From: a bacterium
GTDB taxonomy: Bacteria > Chloroflexota > Dormibacteria > Aeolococcales > Bog-877
Assembly (NCBI GenBank): GCA_021798435.1
Contig: JAJZGN010000114.1
Coordinates: 1 to 6,422 of the forward strand
DNA: 6,422 nt
Direction of reading: 5' to 3'
In this document: one piece after another, positions 1 to 4,896 of the stretch
Numbering within the stretch: the stretch's first letter is position 1
How the letters are laid out: every line of letters begins with the position of its first letter
Notes under the pieces: generated by a model
The model's database searches: none
What the model saw: only the letters and a program-made list of their open reading frames with translations
Told to the model about the DNA's origin: nothing
Translations under genes and position numbers: made by a program

Positions 1-7
1 CCCGAGG

Positions 8-223
8 GTGTCCCGAACCATGATGGCCGTCATCACTCGCGAGGGCGACTGGTATGTAGCCCGCTGCCTCCAGGTCGAGGTGACCACCCAGGGACGAACC
101 GTGGAGGAAGCCTCGGCCAACCTGAAGGAGGCCCTTGAGCTCTACTTCGCTGATCGCGCCCCGATGCCGCCAACCGTAGGGCAGCCTCTCGTCACCCAGA
201 TTGAGATCCGCGTCCCGGCATGA
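8..223 (+). CDS. HicB-like antitoxin (type II toxin-antitoxin), partner not visible
   Basis: Small HicB-family antitoxin, 71 aa or slightly shorter. HicB proteins bind and neutralise the mRNA interferase HicA and often repress their own operon. The sequence shows the partial RNase-H-like HicB fold: an opening strand (MAVITREGDWYVARC), a second strand (VEVTTQGRT) and the typical helix VEEASANLKEALELYF, followed by a short tail ending IEIRVPA. The first possible start is GTG at 8. The ATGs at 20 and 23 are better placed behind GAGG at 4-7, so the real protein may be 66-67 aa. The frame is also open to the left edge, so an upstream start cannot be excluded. In this subfamily HicA usually follows at once. 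Here the overlapping ATG at 220 opens only a 30-codon frame without HicA features. The partner may lie upstream outside the window or be lost. The gene sits about 210 bases from a tRNA-derived attachment site, so it is probably cargo at the end of an integrated element. Confidence 0.75.
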   Translation: MSRTMMAVITREGDWYVARCLQVEVTTQGRTVEEASANLKEALELYFADRAPMPPTVGQPLVTQIEIRVPA

Positions 224-309
224 CCGTTAGGCGCCATCGGTCGCGGCCCTGGACCGCACTCGGTTCGAGCACGATGGCCGGAGACCCCGCGTGTGGCGCC
301 CCGCGCAGG

Positions 310-332
310 TGACCCCAGTTTTGACCCCAGTT
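310..332 (+). repeat. Tandem direct repeat TGACCCCAGTT x2 near the attachment site
   Basis: TGACCCCAGTT occurs at 310-320 and again at 322-332, a 12-base period with one intervening T. It lies about 100 bases inside the putative element end marked by the tRNA fragment. Short direct repeats at this distance from a core site are where tyrosine integrases have arm-type binding sites. That role is inferred from position only. The repeat itself is seen directly. Confidence 0.55.
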
Positions 333-434
333 GGGACGGTCAGCCACGGACGGACGCGGACGTCGCGGGCCGAAGCATCGACAATCTGAACTCAAGGCGG
401 GCATCAGCGAACGCTGGCGGACGACCCAGTCCGA

Positions 435-480
435 TTTCCTAAACCGCGTGTCGGAGGTTCGAGTCCTTCCGGGGGCACCA
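435..480 (+). other. 3' fragment of tRNA-Arg(CCU): attachment site of an integrated element
   Basis: The 3' part of a tRNA gene is present from the anticodon loop to the encoded CCA. Anticodon loop TTCCTAA is at 436-442 (anticodon CCT at 438-440), 3' anticodon stem ACCGC at 443-447 and variable region at 448-452. T-stem GGAGG (453-457) pairs with CCTTC (465-469), with one G-U pair, around the loop TTCGAGT. Acceptor strand CGGGGGC (470-476), discriminator A and CCA (478-480) follow. This matches the 3' half of actinobacterial tRNA-Arg(CCU). The 5' anticodon stem (431-435, CCGAT) mismatches at two of five positions, and no D-arm or 5' acceptor strand exists upstream, so this cannot be a working tRNA. 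Identity starting in the anticodon loop and running to CCA is the standard att core for tRNA-targeting tyrosine integrases. By orientation the full tRNA and the element should lie to the left. Confidence 0.75.
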
Positions 481-727
481 CATTCTGAATTCAGCGAGTG
501 CCGCTGAGCCTCCCTCCGATTCAGCCCGGGTCGGTGCAGTAATTCGTGCCGTGGCCCTGATCTCAGCAGTCGGGACGGCTGGCGCTGCCCGAGGTCGGTT
601 ATCCCCAGTACCGCAGCCAGCGCCGAGGTCGCCAGCCCCACGGCCGCAGCTCCCCCGAGCACAGCGAGCACTGCAGCCGCCCTGGCCGGAGTTCCACCTC
701 CACCTCGGCTACGCCGGCAGTTACCAT
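481..727 (-). pseudogene. Remnant of a DUF6431-like mobile-element protein
   Basis: On the minus strand an ATG at 727 opens a 42-codon frame. After a short lead it contains ELRPGRLQCSLCSGELRPWG, with a CxxC zinc-knuckle motif. This closely resembles the N-terminus of DUF6431-type proteins, which sit beside transposase and recombinase genes in actinobacteria (pattern GRLxCPxCGGxLRPWG). The frame stops at TAA (599-601). In the next frame the expected second part of the domain is still readable in decayed form (RSGPRHELLH where the family has a CGxTHVLLP-type segment). This indicates a frameshift near 600 and loss of the second CxxC. Homology fades toward 490 and the tRNA fragment follows directly. 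It is truncated and certainly non-functional. The family assignment comes from memory of the motif, not a search. Confidence 0.45.
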
Positions 728-1083
728 CAGTACCGGCGCACCGCCCTGACCGATGTCGTGCGGTGCCCTCTTCCGAGAGCCCCCCCGTCTCTTCCCAGAG
801 TGTGGGGGAGGGCTGTCACTTCATCTCGGCCCCCAGAATGCCCTCCCCACTCCCAGCTGGGCAAACCGCCCCGCCTCTCCCCAGCGCGCGGCCGGGTGGA
901 GTTGTCCACCTTCCCCCCGTTGTCCAACCCTCCCCCGCGCCCGCATCCCCCAACTACTGCTACCAGGACGTCAAGCCTCCAACGTCCACCCCATGCTCTG
1001 CCTGGATGGGGCTGCTACTGTCCTACGTGTTCACACAAAGTGGTGCTCCACAACTCGTCGAGCGCAACCATCGTGAGTATCGA
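728..1083. other. Gene-free, pyrimidine-rich stretch between the DUF6431 remnant and the Ddn gene
   Basis: I see no convincing gene on either strand. The plus strand is strongly C/T-rich from about 775 to 955, so open frames here are proline- and arginine-rich artefacts of composition. Visible structure: a perfect palindrome CCCAGCTGGG near 852-861, a direct repeat GTTGTCCA at 901-908 and 919-926 (period 18), and an inverted repeat CCCCAT (989-994) / ATGGGG (1006-1011) with an 11-base loop. It is probably the former upstream region of the decayed element plus the 3' flank of the minus-strand Ddn gene. No clear terminator with a T-tract follows that gene. Confidence 0.5.
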
Positions 1084-1590
1084 TCAGTTCGTCCGAGCGA
1101 TAGCGACGAGGGGGATCGGGCGAGATGTCTTGGACTGGTAAGCGTCGTAGCGCCTGTTGTTGGTTTGGTTCATGAGCTCCCAGAGCCGTGGATATTCGGA
1201 ATCAGAGTCCTTGATGACGAAGGCGGTGCCTGAGAAATGCTCTCGTCCCATCTGCACCTCGACCTTCGGCTCGGCACAGAGGTTATGAAACCAGGCAGGA
1301 GCTTGGTCCTTGCCGTCATTCGATGCGGCCAAGATGAGCCTCCCGCCGTCGCGAGCGAACACCAGGGCGCTCGTCCTTCGCTGTCCGGTACGGCGTCCCG
1401 CGGTCTGGAGCAGTAGCGTCCACGCCCCGATCATCCCCGGACCGATTCGTCCGTCCGTCGTCTTGTAGATCCACTTGTGGAGCCGCAACTCCCAAGCTGG
1501 AGCGGTCATCGGAGAAATGACCCTGTTCATCGTCCTGGGGATGAGCGGTGGCAGTTTCTCGTGTCCTGCTGTCTCTTGGGTGTGTTTCAT
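1084..1590 (-). CDS. Nitroreductase-family deazaflavin (F420)-dependent oxidoreductase, Ddn/DUF385 type
   Basis: Protein of 168 aa in the Ddn (DUF385, PF04075) group of split beta-barrel enzymes. Characterised members use reduced cofactor F420 to reduce quinones, nitroimidazoles or other small molecules. Typical motifs are visible: TAGRRTGQRR at residues 63-72, AASNDG at 88-93, PAWFHNL at 98-104, VEVQMG at 110-115 and the closing strand RPIPLVAIAR at 157-166. Length fits the family with a roughly 20-residue N-terminal extension. The ATG at 1590 is preferred because AAAGGAG lies about 7 bases upstream. A second Met at residue 21 is the alternative. The start overlaps the stop of the TetR gene by four bases (ATGA), so the two are almost certainly co-translated and the enzyme is probably controlled by that repressor. 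The actual substrate cannot be read from sequence. F420 use is inferred from the family. Confidence 0.88.
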   Translation of the reverse strand: MKHTQETAGHEKLPPLIPRTMNRVISPMTAPAWELRLHKWIYKTTDGRIGPGMIGAWTLLLQTAGRRTGQRRTSALVFARDGGRLILAASNDGKDQAPAWFHNLCAEPKVEVQMGREHFSGTAFVIKDSDSEYPRLWELMNQTNNRRYDAYQSKTSRPIPLVAIARTN

Positions 1591-2228
1591 CGCCGTCTCC
1601 TTTCTTTGCGTAGTGGTCCGGCGGTCAGCGCGGGAATTATCAAGGCGAGGACCTCCTCGGTTCGTTGCGCGAGACCCTTTCCAGCGGAATCGAGTAGTGA
1701 GAGCGAGTCCATGCCCACGATCCAGGCGAAGATCGCTCTGGCAGTGGCCTCCGCATCAAGCTGGCGGCGGAACTCACCGGAGCGGATACCGCGGCGGATA
1801 AGACCAGCGAGGGTGTCGCTGGCCGTCTCCATGAACGAGGCGTATTCCGAGCCGGGGCTCGATCGTGGACTCAACTCGCCACCGAGCCGGATGACGCAGT
1901 GCTGCGAGGGGTCGTCACTCACCAACTCGGCCCGACGGCGAAGGATCGCCGTGAGCTGGTCGACGACGTCGGCGTTGCCATCTACTCCCACCGCCAGGCG
2001 CTCGATCAGCTCGACTTGCTTCGAGCGGAAGGCAGCAAGGGCGACTTCCTCCTTGGTCGAGAAGTGGAAGTAGAAGGCGCCCTTGCTCATCCCCGTTGCG
2101 GCGACGAGCTCGTTGAGCGACACACCATCGAAGCCGCGTTCGGCGAAGGCTCGAGCTGCCGTCTCGATGATCAACGACCGCGTGCGCTCGGCTCTCGCCT
2201 GACGAGGTCGCGTCCCGCTCAGAGTCAC
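1587..2228 (-). CDS. TetR/AcrR-family transcriptional regulator, ScbR-like
   Basis: Regulator of 213 aa, a normal TetR length. The N-terminal DNA-binding domain spans about residues 12-60 (RAERTRSLIIETAARAFAER). The helix-turn-helix VSLNELVAATGMSKGAFYFHF with following TKEE is close to consensus and resembles gamma-butyrolactone-receptor-like (ScbR) regulators. Residues 70-200 form the helical ligand-binding and dimerisation domain, in which no specific ligand can be inferred. The start is GTG at 2228, placing the conserved domain at the usual distance from the N-terminus. There is no good Shine-Dalgarno, but a TAAACT box ends exactly six bases upstream, fitting a leaderless transcript. The gene is first in a two-gene unit with the downstream Ddn-family enzyme (stop and start overlap by 4 bases). 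The likely role is a repressor of this pair that is released by a small molecule handled by the enzyme (inference). Confidence 0.9.
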   Translation of the reverse strand: MTLSGTRPRQARAERTRSLIIETAARAFAERGFDGVSLNELVAATGMSKGAFYFHFSTKEEVALAAFRSKQVELIERLAVGVDGNADVVDQLTAILRRRAELVSDDPSQHCVIRLGGELSPRSSPGSEYASFMETASDTLAGLIRRGIRSGEFRRQLDAEATARAIFAWIVGMDSLSLLDSAGKGLAQRTEEVLALIIPALTAGPLRKERRRR

Positions 2229-2234
2229 GCTTCT

Positions 2235-2264
2235 AGTTTAACATACCGGGCGGTCGGTTTATAA
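2235..2264 (-). promoter_or_regulatory. Putative leaderless promoter of the tetR-ddn unit
   Basis: Reading the minus strand, TTATAA (2264-2259) is a poor -35 candidate with three of six consensus bases. TAAACT (2240-2235) matches the TANNNT -10 pattern, with an 18-base spacer. Six bases (AGAAGC) separate the -10 box from the GTG at 2228, the exact geometry of a leaderless actinobacterial start with transcription beginning at the G of GTG. Confidence 0.5.
2240..2259. promoter_or_regulatory. Imperfect 20-bp palindrome, probable TetR operator
   Basis: The plus-strand sequence AACATACCGGGCGGTCGGTT is symmetric at 14 of 20 positions, with outer arms AAC/GTT and inner arms ACCG/CGGT around a GG centre. 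AACATACCG and its complement CGGTCGGTT resemble half-sites bound by TetR/ScbR-type repressors. It fills the spacer between the putative -35 and -10 boxes of the tetR gene, so binding would block transcription directly, consistent with autorepression. The protein-site link is inferred from adjacency. Confidence 0.6.
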
Positions 2265-2340
2265 GGTGCCTCAGCGCGATCTCTCGTTCGGAGGACGGGA
2301 GGAGCCGGGAAGGTTTGACGGGCAAGCGGGACGAATGCGC

Positions 2341-2720
2341 CACCGTGCCGCCGCCCTCATGGCGACATTCCTGGATCACCTGGAGCGGGACCAGGGCAAC
2401 AGCGTGCGTACGCGAAACGCCCGGCTCGCCGCCATCCACTCCATGTCCGCTACGCAGCACATCACCACCCTGAGCAATCCGCTGGCATTGCCCGCGTCCG
2501 CGCCATTCCATGAAAGCGCTGCGAGCGCGCCCTCGTCACCTTCCTAGACACGGACAAGGTTGACGCTCTTCTGAGTGCGCCCGACCACGGGACCTGGACA
2601 GGCCGACGTGACCGGGCTCTTCTCATGCTTGCCGTCCAGACGGGCCTGCGAATCTCCGAGCTGATCGCGCTCCGCTGCGTCGATGTCCAGCTCGGCGTGA
2701 CCGTACCCCGGGTGCGGTAC
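2341..2720 (+). pseudogene. Broken tyrosine recombinase/integrase (transposon-associated type)
   Basis: Decayed XerC/D-like tyrosine recombinase. The core-binding segment is clear in one frame (FLDHLERDQGNSVRTRNARL from about 2370). The frame is lost around 2443-2446 by a one-base deletion and continues in the next frame as RYAAHHHPEQSAG. It then meets TGA at 2511-2513, where the family has a proline or lysine codon. After the stop the same frame goes on with ERALVTFLDTDKVDALLSAP and then the catalytic box I region LAVQTGLRISELIALRC (about 2628-2680), including the catalytic arginine of GLRISEL. Homology fades near 2720. The box II HxxR motif and the nucleophilic tyrosine are absent, as is the normal N-terminus, so it is non-functional. 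Recombinases of this type occur in actinobacterial transposons with two or three recombinase genes in a row. No partner remains here. Confidence 0.85.
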
Positions 2721-2949
2721 CAGCTGGACCCGGGCCAGGGGTCCGGTAACGGCCTTCCGGTCGAGGCTGGCGGATATCTGCTCGGCCCTGGCGGCCAACC
2801 AAGTTCCGTCCCACGTAGTTGATGGCGGGCCCCGTGGCGCCAGGGCGGGCCGTGCTCCGTGGCATTCGATACCCTGGGCCGCCAGTCAATCCCATCCGGA
2901 CGGGGATCCGGGCCACCGCCATGGGGCCTCCGCCCCACGCCCTCAACCA

Positions 2950-2958
2950 TGCTAGCGT
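2950..2958 (+). promoter_or_regulatory. Fossil extended -10 box of the decayed gene A copy
   Basis: TGCTAGCGT corresponds to TGCTACCGT upstream of the intact gene A. It has the same 10-base distance to the ATG and the same preceding CCA. Its presence shows the promoter was duplicated with the genes. Confidence 0.35.
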
Positions 2959-2968
2959 CGCGCTCGCG

Positions 2969-3146
2969 ATGACGGTGGCCCGTCGGGCAAGCCGCCTCGC
3001 CATACTCCGGCTCCACCTTGCCACCTTGTTCTTTCTGCAGCCGTCCGTAGGCGTGGGGAGCTCTCCCCCGGGGGATCGTGGCCGCCCGGACCCCCGCGGT
3101 CCGACCGCTCCGGTTGCTTTCCCCACCTTCGCGACCGGGTTATCCT
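2969..3146 (+). pseudogene. Decayed copy of small membrane protein A
   Basis: Starts ATG with codons for MTVARRASRLAILRLHL, against MKVGRRPRRLVILGLLL in the intact gene at 4897. Similarity continues to PSVGVG (intact PTVGLG), after which the frame is shifted. The spacing from this ATG to the following gene B-like GTG is 178 bases instead of 180, so a net two-base loss destroyed the frame and the normal TGA is gone. Hydrophobic leucines are replaced by Arg, His and Gln, so the transmembrane helix is also damaged. The frame happens to stay open as far as 4000, which is accidental. Confidence 0.75.
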
Positions 3147-3226
3147 GTGGCACGTCGCGTAGACCACCGGACGCTCAGAGCCGTCGCCTAGGGGCCCCTC
3201 GGCGCGACCGGTGGCTTTCTCGCGAG
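3147..3226 (+). pseudogene. Truncated copy of membrane protein B
   Basis: GTG at 3147 begins a frame reading MARRVDHRTLRAVA, against MARRAGRRMLGAVV in the intact gene at 5077. TAG at 3189-3191 replaces the tryptophan codon of the intact copy. The homologous frame then continues as GPLGATGGFLA (intact GSFGAAGGFLA). The copy ends at about 3224, so roughly 95 of 122 codons are missing. It abuts an inverted IstB fragment. It has a premature stop plus truncation and is non-functional. Confidence 0.75.
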
Positions 3227-3421
3227 AGTCTGCTCCCAGGAGGTGACGCCGAGATAGTTGGTGTGGGCGATGCTGCCCTTGAGGCACCGTGGGGTCACCC
3301 CAGAACAGGGCGGCGGCGGCGCCACCCGCCAGCGGCCGGCATCCCGCTTCATCGACGATCAACAGCCGGGGCCCGGCGTAAAGGCGCATCACGATCGCCC
3401 CGCGTCCCTCGAGCGCGGCCC
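3219..3421 (-). pseudogene. Internal fragment of an IstB-type ATPase (IS21 family)
   Basis: On the minus strand the sequence reads MRLYAGPRLLIVDEAGCRPL followed by AGGAAAALFW. This is the Walker-B region of IstB helper ATPases (pattern RLLIVDELGYxPL...AxALFQ). A one-base insertion near 3297 shifts the frame, and the protein continues as RCLKGSIAHTNYLGVTSWEQ, matching the family's RYLKGSIVLTTNLGVTSWGQ type. The Walker A part upstream and the C-terminal arginine region downstream are missing, leaving about 65 of 250 residues. No IstA remains nearby. The fragment is opposite in direction to the decayed A/B copy and joins it where both share CTCGCGA (about 3219-3225). From 3422 to 3658 I see nothing recognisable. 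Confidence 0.75.
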
Positions 3422-3670
3422 CGGCCTTCGGGTGCCCGTGCCCGCGACTTCACGACGGTGGCTGGGCGCGTCCGACCCCTGGTTGCCTCCCGCTCCCGCC
3501 TCCTTCCCTTGGGCGCCTTCTGGATGCAGAATGCAAACTGGCCGGTCACGTTGTCAAGGTGGGCAGAGAGGGGAGCGGCCGGCGACCGGAAGGCGAGCGA
3601 GCAGGCCAGCCCTCGGCGGTGTTGCTTCGCCGGGCGGAATCGGGCAGAGTCGAGCACCGGAGGGGCGACC

Positions 3671-4000
3671 ATGAGCGAACCGACAATCCGCCTTTCGAGG
3701 GCCGCAAGCTACAGCCCCTTGCTGGCGATGGAGGACTACCAGATCTCCATTGACGGCACGGTGGTCGGCGCCATCAAGGCCGGGGAGACGGTCGCGGTGT
3801 CGGTCACTCCCGGTCGCCACTCACTTCGTCTGCTGGGTAAGGGCCGAAGCCGGAGCCCGCTGCGGACCTGCGAGGTCGCCGAGGATGAGGTGGTGAGCTA
3901 CCGATGCCACGGCCCCCGGTACGGCCTGCCGCATGTCATAGCGGCGCTCATCAAGCCGGATCTCTGGATCAGCCTCACGCGGGGCGCGGAGCAGCCCTAA
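3671..4000 (+). CDS. Small beta-rich protein, PEGA/DUF2846-like, hypothetical
   Basis: Protein of 109 aa. The start at ATG 3671 is supported by a strong Shine-Dalgarno GGAGGGG at 3659-3665, five bases upstream. The same frame is open far upstream (to 2819) through decayed DNA, so the longer open frame should be ignored. Visible pattern: IRLSRAASYSP at residues 6-16; YQISIDGTVVGAIKAGETVA at 23-42; the turn VTPGRHSLRL at 45-54; EVAEDEVVSYRCHGP at 68-82; a C-terminal KPDLWISL strand at 95-102. The ISIDGxxVGxIKxGExxxVxVxPGRHSLRL core is like PEGA and related carbohydrate- or envelope-linked beta domains, and like small actinobacterial proteins of unknown function. There is no signal peptide and no clear membrane segment, so it is probably cytoplasmic. 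It is the first intact gene after the mobile-element debris. I do not know its function. Confidence 0.82.
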   Translation: MSEPTIRLSRAASYSPLLAMEDYQISIDGTVVGAIKAGETVAVSVTPGRHSLRLLGKGRSRSPLRTCEVAEDEVVSYRCHGPRYGLPHVIAALIKPDLWISLTRGAEQP

Positions 4001-4010
4001 GCGCGAATCT

Positions 4011-4066
4011 CCCGGCCGGCCCCCCCCGAGGGACGTAGTGGAGCGAGTGTCGGGTAGCCGGCCGGG
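4011..4066 (+). terminator. Long inverted repeat downstream of the PEGA-like gene
   Basis: CCCGGCCGGC (4011-4020) and GCCGGCCGGG (4057-4066) are perfect 10-base inverted repeats 36 bases apart. They start 10 bases after the TAA of the 3671 gene. There is no T-tract, so it is not a classical intrinsic terminator. GC-rich hairpins at this position are common ends of actinobacterial transcripts. Each arm is itself self-complementary (CCGGCCGG), so other folds are possible. Confidence 0.35.
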
Positions 4067-4122
4067 GCGGGCCTGACAGAGCCACCGAACTCGGTGAGGT
4101 GGTCTAGCGGGGCAACGGGGCC

Positions 4123-4383
4123 ATGCCGGAGTCCCGCTCGGGGACCATCCCGGACCGGTGGAAGACGGGGGCACGGTACCTTCGATACTGCGCGCTTCAG
4201 CGGTCACGGTTTCGCGGCTGGGTGAGCGACACCAACCTCGAGCAGGACCGTCTTGCTCACGGGATCGTCTCCCTCCGGCTTTTAGACCCAGAGCGGGGGG
4301 ATCGCCACGACCCTCCCCGCGAGCATGCTCAGATATCGCCGTGGTTCAGCACCTCCGAACTTAGGCGTACGCTGCAGAGGTGA
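4123..4383 (+). CDS. Possible 86-aa hypothetical protein
   Basis: Open frame from ATG 4123 to TGA 4381-4383. Two observations favour a real gene. Its stop overlaps the GTG of the next gene in the GTGA arrangement typical of coupled genes. By rough hand count, the GC content rises from second to first to third codon position, as expected of coding DNA in a GC-rich genome. Against it: only a weak GGGG-rich stretch stands for a ribosome site, there is no recognisable domain, and arginine is abundant as in chance GC-rich frames. The predicted protein is hydrophilic without signal or membrane segments. The centre reads GWVSDTNLEQDRLAHGIVSL. I do not recognise it. If it is not a gene, 4067-4379 is simply intergenic. 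Confidence 0.35.
   Translation: MPESRSGTIPDRWKTGARYLRYCALQRSRFRGWVSDTNLEQDRLAHGIVSLRLLDPERGDRHDPPREHAQISPWFSTSELRRTLQR
4345..4373 (+). promoter_or_regulatory. Putative leaderless promoter for the 4380 membrane protein
   Basis: TACGCT at 4368-4373 fits TANNNT and lies exactly six bases before the GTG at 4380. TTCAGC at 4345-4350 is a weak -35 (three of six) with a 17-base spacer. The spacing fits a leaderless transcript. This would give the membrane-protein gene its own start independent of the doubtful 4123 frame. CAGAGG just before GTG is too close to act as a normal Shine-Dalgarno. Confidence 0.35.
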
Positions 4384-4763
4384 CCGATGGGCAAGCTCGA
4401 GGGGGCCGCGGTGGGTTCAAATGGGCGGCTGCGGCCGCGGGGTGGACCTTCACTCTCTTTGTGGCCGCGGTCATTGTTGAGTCCCATTGGCCGTCGCTGT
4501 ACGGCGTCGGACAGTCACGAGTCGTACCGCTGCTCGGGGGCCTTGTCGTCGTGTGCGTGATCGACACCTTGACCCTGCGGCTGTCGGAATCAGGCCATGT
4601 CCGATGGACGACCCCCGTGGCCTGGGTGTGCGTCGGTCTGACCTGGGGAACCTTCATCGTCGCCGCGTTGAGTCTTGGGGTGTTCCTGGCGCCCACCGTC
4701 GCCCTCGTGACTGGCGGGATGGTCCGCTGGAGCGCCGGGGGCATTCGGCGGTCAGCGCCGTAG
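4380..4763 (+). CDS. Integral membrane protein, four predicted helices, unknown function
   Basis: Protein of 127 aa from GTG 4380 to TAG 4761-4763. After a short Gly/Arg-rich N-terminus there are four hydrophobic stretches: about residues 15-33 (WAAAAAGWTFTLFVAAVIV), 47-65 (RVVPLLGGLVVVCVIDTLTL region), 78-97 (TPVAWVCVGLTWGTFIVAAL) and 99-115 (LGVFLAPTVALVTGGMV). They are separated by short loops with RLSESGHVRW between the second and third. The C-terminus is basic (RWSAGGIRRSAP) and probably cytoplasmic by the positive-inside rule. No catalytic or binding motif is visible and I recognise no family. It lies 133 bases upstream of the A/B membrane pair on the same strand, so all three may belong to one envelope-related neighbourhood. 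A shared transcript is possible, but a separate -10 box precedes gene A. Confidence 0.75.
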   Translation: MTDGQARGGRGGFKWAAAAAGWTFTLFVAAVIVESHWPSLYGVGQSRVVPLLGGLVVVCVIDTLTLRLSESGHVRWTTPVAWVCVGLTWGTFIVAALSLGVFLAPTVALVTGGMVRWSAGGIRRSAP

Positions 4764-4877
4764 AAGGTCACGCCGATCGGGGCGTCGAGCCTGGGTTGAC
4801 CCGAGCAGCCAGTCCACCCGATGTGGTCCGGCCAGGGGGCTGCCGCAAAGGGGGTCGCCGCCCGGCACGCTGGCCCA

Positions 4878-4886
4878 TGCTACCGT
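4878..4886 (+). promoter_or_regulatory. Extended -10 promoter box of the A/B membrane pair
   Basis: TGCTACCGT is an extended -10 element (TGN followed by TANNNT) ending 10 bases before the ATG at 4897. This implies a very short leader. No -35 match is present at 17-18 bases upstream, as is usual for extended -10 promoters. The element and its spacing are conserved in the decayed copy at 2950-2958, which supports a functional role. Confidence 0.45.
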
Positions 4887-4896
4887 CAGGCCTGCG

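Larger units (their letters stand above)
2878..3226 (+). repeat. Decayed duplicate of the 4800-5154 region
   Basis: This stretch aligns collinearly with about 4800-5154. The first 84 bases from ATG 2969 match those from ATG 4897 at about 70 positions. The first 78 bases from GTG 3147 match those from GTG 5077 at about 63. Offsets are almost constant (1928 and 1930 bases), so only about two bases of net deletion have accumulated. Similarity weakens upstream of 2930, and the left limit near 2878 is approximate. The right limit is sharp: identity is high through GGCTTTCTCGCG and disappears at about 3224, where an IstB fragment begins. Both copies have the same orientation. Confidence 0.8.

Noticed and set aside
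220..312. Short frame overlapping the HicB stop as a HicA toxin
   Set aside because: Only 30 residues, with none of the HicA dsRBD-like features (no GSHxxxR-type motif).
435..480. Functional tRNA gene
   Set aside because: D-arm and 5' acceptor strand are absent and the anticodon stem has two mismatches. Only the 3' part exists.
192..671. Minus-strand frame of 159 codons with a signal-peptide-like start (MLAVLGGAAAVGLATSALA)
   Set aside because: It runs through the tRNA fragment and the att region. The hydrophobic start is the frameshifted reading of the DUF6431-like remnant.
551..1141. Plus-strand frame of 196 codons
   Set aside because: Very Pro/Ser/Arg-rich. It follows from pyrimidine-rich DNA and lies opposite the DUF6431 remnant and the end of the Ddn gene.
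2623..3153. Minus-strand frame of 176 codons resembling the minus-strand frame at 4752-5276
   Set aside because: The resemblance is only the reverse complement of the A/B duplication. The plus strand carries the readable genes.
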